A stretch of DNA of 64,000 nt from Lactococcus fujiensis JCM 16395 (lineage in GTDB: Bacteria > Bacillota > Bacilli > Lactobacillales > Streptococcaceae), in contig NZ_JXJU01000002.1 of NCBI RefSeq assembly GCF_002441655.1, positions 150,028-214,027 of the forward strand, given 5' to 3'. How positions within the stretch are numbered: the stretch's first letter is position 1; every line of letters starts with the position of its first letter. The notes beneath the pieces are model-generated. The model was not told where the DNA came from. It did not search any database and worked only from the letters and a program-made list of their open reading frames with translations. Shown piece after piece: positions 8,099 to 15,571 of this stretch. The translations under genes and the position numbers were made by a program.

Positions 8099-8837
8099 AC
8101 TTAAGCAAGCAACGGTCATTGTAGAAAATGGCCTTTCCAAAAAAATAATTTTAGACGATCTGTCATTAGCCATCTATCCTCAAGACTTTATCAGCATTGT
8201 CGGGGGAAATGGCGCAGGAAAGTCGACTTTATTCAATGTGATCTCAGGCAATATAAAACTAAACTCGGGAAAAGTATTTATTATGGGGAAAGATGTGACG
8301 AATAAATCACCTCAATTTCGTTCAAAATATTTGGCACGTGTTTTTCAAGACCCTAAAATGGGAACGGCGCCACGGATGACTGTTTTAGAAAATTTAGCGG
8401 TAGCACGTAAACGAGGACAGACGCGCAGCCTTAAATTGATTCATCCGAAGAAATTGAGTAATGTATTTGTCGAAAAAGCAATAAAAATTGGAAACGGTTT
8501 GGAGGAGCAATTAAATACACCAACAGGAAATTTATCAGGGGGACAAAGACAAGCGCTCTCCTTATTGATGGCAACCTTTCAAAAACCTGATTTGCTCTTG
8601 TTAGACGAACATACCGCCGCATTAGATCCAAAGACAACTTTGGCCATTATGGCTTTGACACAAAAAGTAATTGTCGAAGAAAAATTGACTGCTTTAATGA
8701 TTACACACCAAATGGAAGACGCATTGAAATTTGGGAATCGACTTTTAGTCATGAAAAATGGTAAAATAGTAAAAGATTTGAAATCATCAGAAAAAATGAA
8801 AATGAAAATAGAAGACTTTTACAGGATATTTGAATGA
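8082..8837 (+). CDS. trpZ: Tryptophan-type ABC transporter ATP-binding protein TrpZ
   Basis: 251 residues. Walker A GGNGAGKST near residue 42, Q-loop RVFQDP, signature LSGGQRQALSLL and Walker B LLLLDEHTAALD make a complete ATPase. The ATG at 8082 has a strong AAGGGGGTGA site inside the end of trpY. It powers the TrpXY importer. Confidence 0.88.
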   Translation: MQAVIELKQATVIVENGLSKKIILDDLSLAIYPQDFISIVGGNGAGKSTLFNVISGNIKLNSGKVFIMGKDVTNKSPQFRSKYLARVFQDPKMGTAPRMTVLENLAVARKRGQTRSLKLIHPKKLSNVFVEKAIKIGNGLEEQLNTPTGNLSGGQRQALSLLMATFQKPDLLLLDEHTAALDPKTTLAIMALTQKVIVEEKLTALMITHQMEDALKFGNRLLVMKNGKIVKDLKSSEKMKMKIEDFYRIFE

Positions 8838-9301
8838 AAAAATTAGTTCCCCTTTTTGAACGTATATTAAGAATAATCATGTTGGTCGTCGCGGCAGCAT
8901 TACTTGCGGCATCGATATCACTGACTGGTATTCACATGACGAATAAAAACATTGAAAAAACGAAAATAAGCGCCGTTATCGTTCAAGGGGACGATCTAAA
9001 ATCCCTACACGAAGTACGATATGAGTGGAATGGTAAAATTGTCGAACGTCGCCCGTTGGATGTTTATTTTCGTAAATTAGGTGATATTGGTGATCGAGTT
9101 AATGTTTATGTGGCCAATGATTATCCAGACCGTGTTTTTATGTCTCGTCACGGGGATGATTTAATTAGTTCTGCTGAATTTATGGGCGGTTGGGGACTTC
9201 TATTGCTAATTATTTTAATTGGTGAGCGACAACTTTTGACGAGGATTAATAAACTTGAAAAGCTTCAAACAAAAGATGCTCAGAATAAGGAAGATAAATA
9301 A
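8834..9301 (+). CDS. Small membrane protein, DUF3592-like
   Basis: 155 residues with two membrane segments (about 12-33 and 118-137) flanking a soluble domain of about 80 residues that includes VRYEWNGKIVERRPLDVYF. This layout resembles DUF3592 proteins; the function is not known. The ATG overlaps the stop of trpZ (ATGA), so it is the last gene of the transporter operon, just before an intrinsic terminator. A direct role in aromatic amino acid uptake cannot be claimed. Confidence 0.7.
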   Translation: MKKLVPLFERILRIIMLVVAAALLAASISLTGIHMTNKNIEKTKISAVIVQGDDLKSLHEVRYEWNGKIVERRPLDVYFRKLGDIGDRVNVYVANDYPDRVFMSRHGDDLISSAEFMGGWGLLLLIILIGERQLLTRINKLEKLQTKDAQNKEDK

Positions 9302-9305
9302 AAAT

Positions 9306-9329
9306 AGCCATATTTAGTGGCTTTTTTTT
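9306..9329 (+). terminator. Terminator of the trpXYZ operon
   Basis: AGCCA (9306-9310) pairs with TGGCT (9318-9322), followed by a run of T; five bases after the preceding stop codon. Confidence 0.7.
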
Positions 9330-9395
9330 ATAAAAAAAAGTTTATCACTCGTTAGAATTCCCATTCAGTTTATGTTAAAATTAAAAGAAATAAGG

Positions 9396-9449
9396 CTTAT
9401 TTGTCAGAATTTATAATTTTCACGATTTTTGTTTTGACTGATAAATAAG
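9396..9449 (+). repeat. 12-bp near-perfect inverted repeat before the polysaccharide deacetylase
   Basis: CTTATTTGTCAG (9396-9407) and CTGATAAATAAG (9438-9449) pair with one G-T wobble. The repeat ends 23 bp before the gene start. It may be a leader hairpin (an upstream extended -10 TGTTAAAAT ends near 9381) or an operator. No T-tract follows, so it is not a typical terminator. Confidence 0.45.
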
Positions 9450-9472
9450 TTATCTTTTTTGGGGGGGAAGTT

Positions 9473-10597
9473 ATGGAATTAAGAACGCGGCAGAGGAGAA
9501 AAAAAAAGAGAAAAATATTTTTATTAAGTTTATTTTTTACATTAGTAGCCAGTACAGGAATAGGCATTGGTGTAAAATTATATCATGATGAAACAGTTAG
9601 AAAGGAGAAAATCCAAGCTTATCAAAAAATAAAAACCTTGGCAGAAAAATCAATCGATGAAGCATATCAAAATCCAACAGATGAAAATCTCAAGCGTTCC
9701 AAGACTTTAGCACAACAATTGAATCCAACAGATAAAAATAAAATTGAAGTGAAATTGTCCACTTTAGTCAATTATAAAATACGTATAGCTGATGCCACAT
9801 CTGCACTCACAAATTATGAAAATCAGAAAACGGAAGAAAGTTATCAGCAGGTCCTAGCAAAATTAGATTTGTTAACCTCAACGTACGAAGCAAAGGAAAA
9901 GTCAAATTTAACCCAAAAATTAGATGTTTCCAAGAAAAGAATCGAAGCCGAAGCGGCTGCTGAGGCAGCAAAAAAAGAGGCTGAAAAATGGGCGGGTAAA
10001 AAACTGATCGCATTGACATTTGATGATGGGCCAAACCCACAAACGACGCCAATACTTATACAGACACTTGCAAATGCAGGCGTTTCAGCAACATTTTTCC
10101 CATTGGGCAAACAAGCACAAGCTTATCCCAAGCTTATTAAAGCAGAAGCTGCTGGCGGAAATGAAGTCGCTTCACACAGTTGGAATCATGCAAACTTGGT
10201 CAACCTCACTGCTGACAAACAAAAAGAGGAAATATTATCAGCTCACGACTTAATTAATTCATTAAGTGGTCAATCCACTAATTTTTACCGCCCGCCTTAT
10301 GGATCTTATAATGCAACAACTTTGGCTCAAACAAATTTGGCAGCAGTGAATTGGTCTATTGATACAAATGATTGGCGTTATGTTAACAATAGTGCTAAGG
10401 TCGTTCAAAATGCGGTGACTCATGCACATGATGGGGGAATTATACTGATGCACGACATTCATAGCTGGTCTGTTGCAGCAGTACCTCAAATTATTCAAGA
10501 GCTGAAAGCACAAGGTTACACTTTTGTTACCGTCACACAGTTGTTGAATTCACGCGTTGGACCTATCGAATCAGGAAAGGTGTATACAGGGAACTGA
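9473..10597 (+). CDS. Membrane-anchored polysaccharide deacetylase (PgdA-like, CE4/NodB domain)
   Basis: 374 residues: a basic N-terminus, one membrane segment (about 15-37), a Lys/Glu-rich coiled-coil linker (about 40-175), then a NodB domain. The catalytic motifs are complete: LTFDDGPNP near 180 (metal-binding Asp pair), HSWNH near 236, RPPYGSYN near 275 and ILMHDIHS near 325. The family deacetylates GlcNAc residues in peptidoglycan (lysozyme resistance) or other surface polymers. Ribosome-binding site is an unusual G-run (GGGGGGGAAG). It stands alone between two terminators. Peptidoglycan is the likely but unproven substrate. Confidence 0.85.
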   Translation: MELRTRQRRKKKRKIFLLSLFFTLVASTGIGIGVKLYHDETVRKEKIQAYQKIKTLAEKSIDEAYQNPTDENLKRSKTLAQQLNPTDKNKIEVKLSTLVNYKIRIADATSALTNYENQKTEESYQQVLAKLDLLTSTYEAKEKSNLTQKLDVSKKRIEAEAAAEAAKKEAEKWAGKKLIALTFDDGPNPQTTPILIQTLANAGVSATFFPLGKQAQAYPKLIKAEAAGGNEVASHSWNHANLVNLTADKQKEEILSAHDLINSLSGQSTNFYRPPYGSYNATTLAQTNLAAVNWSIDTNDWRYVNNSAKVVQNAVTHAHDGGIILMHDIHSWSVAAVPQIIQELKAQGYTFVTVTQLLNSRVGPIESGKVYTGN

Positions 10598-10610
10598 ATA
10601 TTGAGTAAAG

Positions 10611-10636
10611 AAAAACCAACGTGAGTTGGTTTTTTT
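10611..10636. terminator. Bidirectional terminator between convergent genes
   Basis: AAACCAAC (10613-10620) and GTTGGTTT (10625-10632) pair around GTGA, with A-tract before and T-tract after, so it can serve both the deacetylase and the GH92 gene. Confidence 0.85.
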
Positions 10637-10652
10637 GTACTTAGAATCTTCA

Positions 10653-12893
10653 TTATGATTTTGACACGGTCGTTTTTAAATCATTTTTAGTAAGCGAGAA
10701 AGGCAGTTGTTCGGGTAAATAGGTCTGAGGATGAGGAACGATCCCCAGTTTAAAATCAAGTCGCAGTCCTGTTGTCAAGTCTTTATGGTCAATAAAAGTG
10801 TTCTCTATTTTTTTCCCGTCAGCGCTGACAGTGTCAACGAAAACGTGCTGTTTTTTGTTAGGAGACGAATTTATTTCGACCATCTTTCCATTTGACAAAT
10901 GAATTTTTGCTCTATTCCAAAGTGGGATTCCCAAAATGTATTCTCCAGTCCCCGCGGTCATTGGGTAAAATCCCAAACTAGAGAAGATATACCATGAAGC
11001 CATTGTCCCATTATCTTCATCACCGGGATAAGCTCTAGTTGTATCGTTAAATGTTTCAAGCAATAAATTTTTGATCAGTGGCTGAGCCATCCAAGGTTTA
11101 CCAATGTATGAAAAGAGATAAGGGTAATGAAAGCTTGGTTGATTTGAAATAGCGACCTGACCGAATTCGAGTGTAGCCATTTCACTCATTTCGTGGATTT
11201 CAAAGCCGTAACCTTCAACAGAAAAATCGGGCTTTTGATTACATAATTCAATCAGCATTTCTTCGAATAAATCAGCACCTCCATGAATTTTGATCAGTCC
11301 TGCAAAGTCTTGAAATACAGAAAAAGAGGTTTGCCATGCGGAACCCTCAGCATAATCACGGCCCCATTGAAGAGGATTAAAGTTTTCTCGAAACTTCCCA
11401 TCGTGATCTTTTGCTCTCATAAACCCACTTTCGGAATCATACAAGTGACAATAATTTAAGGCTTGTTTCTTATAATATTGCGAGGTATTTTGATCACCAA
11501 GGATCTGTGCCACTCGATAAATGCAATAGTCTGAATAACTGTAATCCAGTGTTTGATTGACGGATTCATGGTGATTCAGTGGAACATACCCATATTCTAG
11601 ATAATCACTTATTCCTTGACGACCATATTTAGGATCAGATGATTGAACTGTTGCACCTTTTATCATTGCTTCTAAAAATTCAGGCATGAGATCAAGTCGA
11701 ATTTCTTTTTTTGACGCATCGGCGATGACCGCATCAATTAAAGTTCCGGGCATCATTCCTCGTTCATCCGGAGAAAGCCATTTTGGCAAATAGCCGGATT
11801 CACGAAATGAATTTAGAAACCCTTCAAGCATGTCTCCGTACTCTTCAACTGCAATTAAACTGTAAAGCGGATAAACAGTTCTAAATGTATCCCAGAAGCC
11901 ATTATTTGTATATAAGGGACCAGGTTTTACTGTTCTCGAGCTGGTATCAAAATGTATTTTTTGGTTATTATGGTCAATTTCATAAAAACGTTGTGGAAAT
12001 AGGAAACTACGATATAAATTATGATAGAAAGTTGAAACAATCTTCGGGTCATCATGTTCCACTTCTATTTTATTCAGCTGCTTTTCCCATGCCTCTTCAT
12101 TCTGAACTTCATATTCGTCAAGAGTCATTGAGTGCTCACGTTCTAAATTTAAAGACGCCTGATCAAAAGAAATAAAAGAAGTCCCAAAGCGCACAGTTTG
12201 TATCTGCTTTAATAATGTTTTAAAAGTCACCTGAACAGCGCCATTTTTTCCTTTGAAAGAGTTTGATCCATCAGCTAAAACCTGATTCTCTTGACCATCT
12301 TCTACCTCAAATACTGAATCAAGTACGATGTCATTTTCAAATGCTAATTGCACATAAAACGCAAAGTTTTCATCCTCACAATCAGCATAATTAGAAACCG
12401 AAAATAAGATATTTCTTGAGTCTTTGGCAGAAATCTCAAAATTTCCAGGTAATTGCAATATTATTCCGTTATCTTGAACTTTTGAATTTAAAAACTTCAT
12501 TTGTAAAATACCACCATAAATGGACGGAACAAGGATTGACTGAATTTGATACCTCAGTGATGTTATTGCAATTTTATGAGGTGACATTTGTGTTTCTGAG
12601 GGGCGAAAAGATGAGACGGTGTGCCAAATTGAATGGCCGCCTAGATATCCAGAAAATGGGGTCATTGTAAAATGTGAAAAATCTCCCATCCATGGACTGG
12701 GTTGGTGAGTTAAGCGGAAGCCTTCGAAAGTATGGTCTTCTGGATGAAACCACCAGGCTCCTCGACTTGAGGCAGTTGACAGCGCGAAATAGTTCATTCC
12801 CCAAGGCGTACCTGTGTATGGGAGACAATTCCCATTTGAAAAGCTACTTGAATTTGCACTCCCTTGCCTTGTATCGATTTGATTTATTCTCAT
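10653..12893 (-). CDS. GH92 alpha-mannosidase
   Basis: 746 residues without signal peptide, so cytosolic. It starts MRINQIDTRQGS and has family features: the active-site region around TNNGFWDTFRTVYPLYSL near 335 and the C-terminal block DEDNGTMASWYIFSSLGF near 640. GH92 enzymes are calcium-dependent exo-mannosidases, mostly alpha-1,2. Streptococcal homologues remove outer alpha-1,2-mannose from high-mannose N-glycans. It lies 42 bp downstream of the GntR/LacI regulator on the same strand and belongs with the divergent GH125, GH38 and GH20 genes. Exact linkage preference is not visible. Confidence 0.9.
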   Translation of the reverse strand: MRINQIDTRQGSANSSSFSNGNCLPYTGTPWGMNYFALSTASSRGAWWFHPEDHTFEGFRLTHQPSPWMGDFSHFTMTPFSGYLGGHSIWHTVSSFRPSETQMSPHKIAITSLRYQIQSILVPSIYGGILQMKFLNSKVQDNGIILQLPGNFEISAKDSRNILFSVSNYADCEDENFAFYVQLAFENDIVLDSVFEVEDGQENQVLADGSNSFKGKNGAVQVTFKTLLKQIQTVRFGTSFISFDQASLNLEREHSMTLDEYEVQNEEAWEKQLNKIEVEHDDPKIVSTFYHNLYRSFLFPQRFYEIDHNNQKIHFDTSSRTVKPGPLYTNNGFWDTFRTVYPLYSLIAVEEYGDMLEGFLNSFRESGYLPKWLSPDERGMMPGTLIDAVIADASKKEIRLDLMPEFLEAMIKGATVQSSDPKYGRQGISDYLEYGYVPLNHHESVNQTLDYSYSDYCIYRVAQILGDQNTSQYYKKQALNYCHLYDSESGFMRAKDHDGKFRENFNPLQWGRDYAEGSAWQTSFSVFQDFAGLIKIHGGADLFEEMLIELCNQKPDFSVEGYGFEIHEMSEMATLEFGQVAISNQPSFHYPYLFSYIGKPWMAQPLIKNLLLETFNDTTRAYPGDEDNGTMASWYIFSSLGFYPMTAGTGEYILGIPLWNRAKIHLSNGKMVEINSSPNKKQHVFVDTVSADGKKIENTFIDHKDLTTGLRLDFKLGIVPHPQTYLPEQLPFSLTKNDLKTTVSKS

Positions 12894-12935
12894 AATATTC
12901 CTTTATATATTAGTGAATTCTGTTTAAAGTTTTCG

Positions 12936-13976
12936 TTATGAAATGTCTCTTGTAGAGTTTCTTTTAATAAGTTGGATATCAACTTTTTTATCTTCCGGTC
13001 TGATTCCATGATCGAGCCAATCAATGATCATTTCACCAGCGACTTGTCCCATTTTTTGAAAGTCTTGGGCAATCGTTGTAAGACCCGGTTGGCTCAATTG
13101 GGTAGCCTGAATATTATCAAAACCAATAATTGATATATCCATTGGAAAAGAATAGCCTTGTTGTTGTAATACACCCATGATTTGAAGTGCCACCAAGTCA
13201 TTTTCACAAACCAACCCTGTAAGCGCTTGTGACTCAATCAGTTTCAAAATTCCTTCCACCGTTGCTAAAGGGTCGTCAAGTGTTGTGTGATACGACAAAT
13301 GGTTCTCTTTCAATTCTTTGATGTATCCTAAATACCGGTTCCTCGTCGTATGCGGGTGGTGGGGCTCATTACTCATCACATATGCAATGCGTTGATGGCC
13401 TTGTTGAATAAGCAGATGTGTGGCAAGGATCCCTCCATTAAAATTATCGGCAAATACACAAGGAAAAGGGAGATCGATGATTTTTTTATCCAGTAATACA
13501 ATTGGGAAGTTATACATAGATAATTCGAGAAGGACATCGAGAAAATCCTCTGTATGCATTGGATAATAGATCAAACCGTCAAAATTTTCTCTAATTGAAG
13601 TTGCTGAATTTTCCCTTAAATAATTAGAATAGGTCATAAACAAAGTAATTTCAGCAGCATTAATCGTAGGTAAGAGACCAGGTGTGAAATTCCCAAAATT
13701 CATTCCTTCAAATGGCATTACAAAAAGAAGTCGACGATTTGTTCCTGAAAATTGAACTTTTTTAACTTTTGTCACGAAAGACCCTTTACCTTGGATCCTG
13801 GTTGCCATCCCCATCTGTTCAAGTTCAGATAGGGCTCGTTTTGCAGTAATTCGACTGACTTTGTAAGTAAGAGCGAGTTCCTTTTCGGTAGGAAGTTGTT
13901 CGCCGACTTTCAAATTATTTGTTTTAATTTCCTTAACTAAATCATTACATATTTGCTGATAAAGTGGAACAGACAT
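12936..13976 (-). CDS. GntR/LacI hybrid transcriptional regulator of the N-glycan locus
   Basis: 346 residues: an N-terminal GntR winged helix (about 1-70; QLPTEKELALTYKVSRITAK) joined to a LacI-type periplasmic-binding-like domain (about 75-340; SIIGFDNIQATQLSQPGLTT), the AraR-type architecture. The effector is likely a sugar. It is divergent from the GH125-GH38-transporter operon. Its own promoter and that operon both carry TGATATATCA palindromes next to the -10 elements, so it is probably the repressor of both units and of itself. The ligand is unknown; a mannoside would fit the neighbours. Confidence 0.85.
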   Translation of the reverse strand: MSVPLYQQICNDLVKEIKTNNLKVGEQLPTEKELALTYKVSRITAKRALSELEQMGMATRIQGKGSFVTKVKKVQFSGTNRRLLFVMPFEGMNFGNFTPGLLPTINAAEITLFMTYSNYLRENSATSIRENFDGLIYYPMHTEDFLDVLLELSMYNFPIVLLDKKIIDLPFPCVFADNFNGGILATHLLIQQGHQRIAYVMSNEPHHPHTTRNRYLGYIKELKENHLSYHTTLDDPLATVEGILKLIESQALTGLVCENDLVALQIMGVLQQQGYSFPMDISIIGFDNIQATQLSQPGLTTIAQDFQKMGQVAGEMIIDWLDHGIRPEDKKVDIQLIKRNSTRDIS

Positions 13977-13996
13977 AAGTGTACCTCGACTATAAT

Positions 13997-14006
13997 TGAT
14001 ATATCA
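13997..14006. promoter_or_regulatory. Palindromic operator TGATATATCA (regulator side)
   Basis: Perfect 10-bp palindrome just downstream of the regulator gene -10 element, 21 bp before its start codon; identical to the copy at 14188. Confidence 0.6.
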
Positions 14007-14007
14007 T

Positions 14008-14035
14008 ATTATATACTAAATAAAAAAAAACACAA
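14008..14035 (-). promoter_or_regulatory. Promoter of the GntR/LacI regulator and GH92 gene
   Basis: Minus strand: -35 TTGTGT (14030-14035), 16-bp spacer, -10 TATAAT (14008-14013). A cre-like sequence with two mismatches lies upstream at 14086-14101 on the minus strand. Confidence 0.6.
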
Positions 14036-14148
14036 GTGAAATACTTTACGAATCCCAAAAAACACCAGGCGACACCCCTTGAGCTAGAAAATGCTTACAT
14101 TAGCGTAGGATATGCGAATTCAACTAAATAAAATTTTTATAAAAGGGC

Positions 14149-14176
14149 TTGCAAAAAATAATTTATGTGATATATT
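14149..14176 (+). promoter_or_regulatory. Promoter of the GH125-GH38-transporter operon
   Basis: -35 TTGCAA (14149-14154), 16-bp spacer, extended -10 TGATATATT (14168-14176). The -10 is embedded in an imperfect operator copy TGATATATTA (14168-14177). Confidence 0.65.
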
Positions 14177-14187
14177 AGAAGAAAAAA

Positions 14188-14197
14188 TGATATATCA
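14188..14197. promoter_or_regulatory. Palindromic operator TGATATATCA (glycosidase operon side)
   Basis: Perfect second copy of the palindrome, overlapping the expected transcription start of the GH125 operon. Another half-site, GTATATCA, lies at 14230-14237. Confidence 0.6.
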
Positions 14198-14252
14198 ACA
14201 TTTGAAACGATTGTTATTTTTTGTAAAGAGTATATCAATATAAGGAGCTAAT

Positions 14253-15542
14253 GTGGGCATTCAAATACCTTATTCAGTGAAACAATTTGTACAAACGATC
14301 AAAGAGAACTGTGGAGAATCTCACCAAGATTGGTCAAAAAATTTTGAGACATCATTCACAAACACCTTAGAAAAAGCCATAAAGGTGCAGAGTAACCATC
14401 AGGTATTTATGCTGACAGGGGACATACCAGCCATGTGGTTGCGTGATTCAACAGCACAAATTAGGCCCTATCTTTTTTTGGCACAAACTGATCAACAAAT
14501 TTCCGATCTGATTGCGGGCCTTGTGAAGCAACAATTTAAGTACATTAATTTTGATCCTTATGCAAATGCCTTTAATGAACAAGAGAATTGTGCAGGGCAT
14601 CAAAATGACCAAACGAATTTTAATTCCAAAAAAGGTTGGATTTGGGAAAGAAAGTATGAAATTGATTCACTTTGTTATCCAGTTCAATTAGCATATTTGT
14701 TATATCAAAAGACGGGTAGGATCGATATTTTTGATGAACAATTTGTAGAAGGGGTGCGCAAAATCTTAACTGTTTTTAAAACAGAACAAAATCATGAACA
14801 CTCACCTTATCGATTTCAACGTGTGACCGATCGGAATGAAGATACCTTGATCCGAAATGGGCGGGGAGCGAAAGTCGCCCATACTGGGATGACATGGTCT
14901 GGTTTTAGACCTAGTGATGATGCTTGCCAATATGGCTACCTTGTCCCGTCTAATATGTTTGCAGTTGTAATACTTGATGAGTTAATATTCATCTTCAGTC
15001 AGGTATTACACGATGCACAGCTTATGCAAGCAGCACAAGAATTGAAATCTTCAATTCAAAAAGGAATTAATCAATTTGCCGTGACTCAAAATCAGCAAGG
15101 GGATGATATTTGGTCCTATGATGTAGACGGGCTGGGTAATAGGGCTGTAATGGACGATAGTAATGTTCCTAATTTACTTGCTGCCCCTTATTTGGGATAC
15201 TGTGAAATAGATGATCCGATTTATTTGAATACGCGACGAACAATGCTGAGCTTTGAGAATCCTTATTATTATGAAGGAAAATTTGCAAAAGGGATAGGTT
15301 CGAGTCATACACCAGAAAATTATGTTTGGCCGATCGCTTTAGCTATGGAAGGACTAACCACAGATTCTCAATCGGAAAAAGAACGGATATTGAATATTTT
15401 GGTCAACACAGATGCAGGAACACATCTGATGCATGAAGGATTTGATGTTAATAATCCAAACCATTACACAAGAGAGTGGTTCAGTTGGGCAAACATGATG
15501 TACTGCGAGCTCTTAATGGATTACTTTGGGTACAAAATTTAA
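14253..15542 (+). CDS. GH125 exo-alpha-1,6-mannosidase
   Basis: 429 residues, no signal peptide. Family features include GDIPAMWLRDSTAQIRPYL near residue 55, HTGMTWSGFRPSDDACQYG near 210 and WPIALAMEGL near 360. GH125 enzymes are metal-independent, inverting exo-alpha-1,6-mannosidases; the pneumococcal homologue acts on N-glycan core mannose. The frame requires a GTG start (14253, after AAGGAG). An ATG overlaps it two bases upstream in another frame and leads only to a 9-codon peptide. First gene of the operon continuing with GH38 and the importer. Confidence 0.9.
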   Translation: MGIQIPYSVKQFVQTIKENCGESHQDWSKNFETSFTNTLEKAIKVQSNHQVFMLTGDIPAMWLRDSTAQIRPYLFLAQTDQQISDLIAGLVKQQFKYINFDPYANAFNEQENCAGHQNDQTNFNSKKGWIWERKYEIDSLCYPVQLAYLLYQKTGRIDIFDEQFVEGVRKILTVFKTEQNHEHSPYRFQRVTDRNEDTLIRNGRGAKVAHTGMTWSGFRPSDDACQYGYLVPSNMFAVVILDELIFIFSQVLHDAQLMQAAQELKSSIQKGINQFAVTQNQQGDDIWSYDVDGLGNRAVMDDSNVPNLLAAPYLGYCEIDDPIYLNTRRTMLSFENPYYYEGKFAKGIGSSHTPENYVWPIALAMEGLTTDSQSEKERILNILVNTDAGTHLMHEGFDVNNPNHYTREWFSWANMMYCELLMDYFGYKI

Positions 15543-15571
15543 AAGCAAATTTAGATAAAAAAAGGGATGAT

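Noticed and set aside
14202..14217. cre site in the GH125 leader
   Set aside because: The match around AAACGATTG has too many mismatches to the CcpA consensus.
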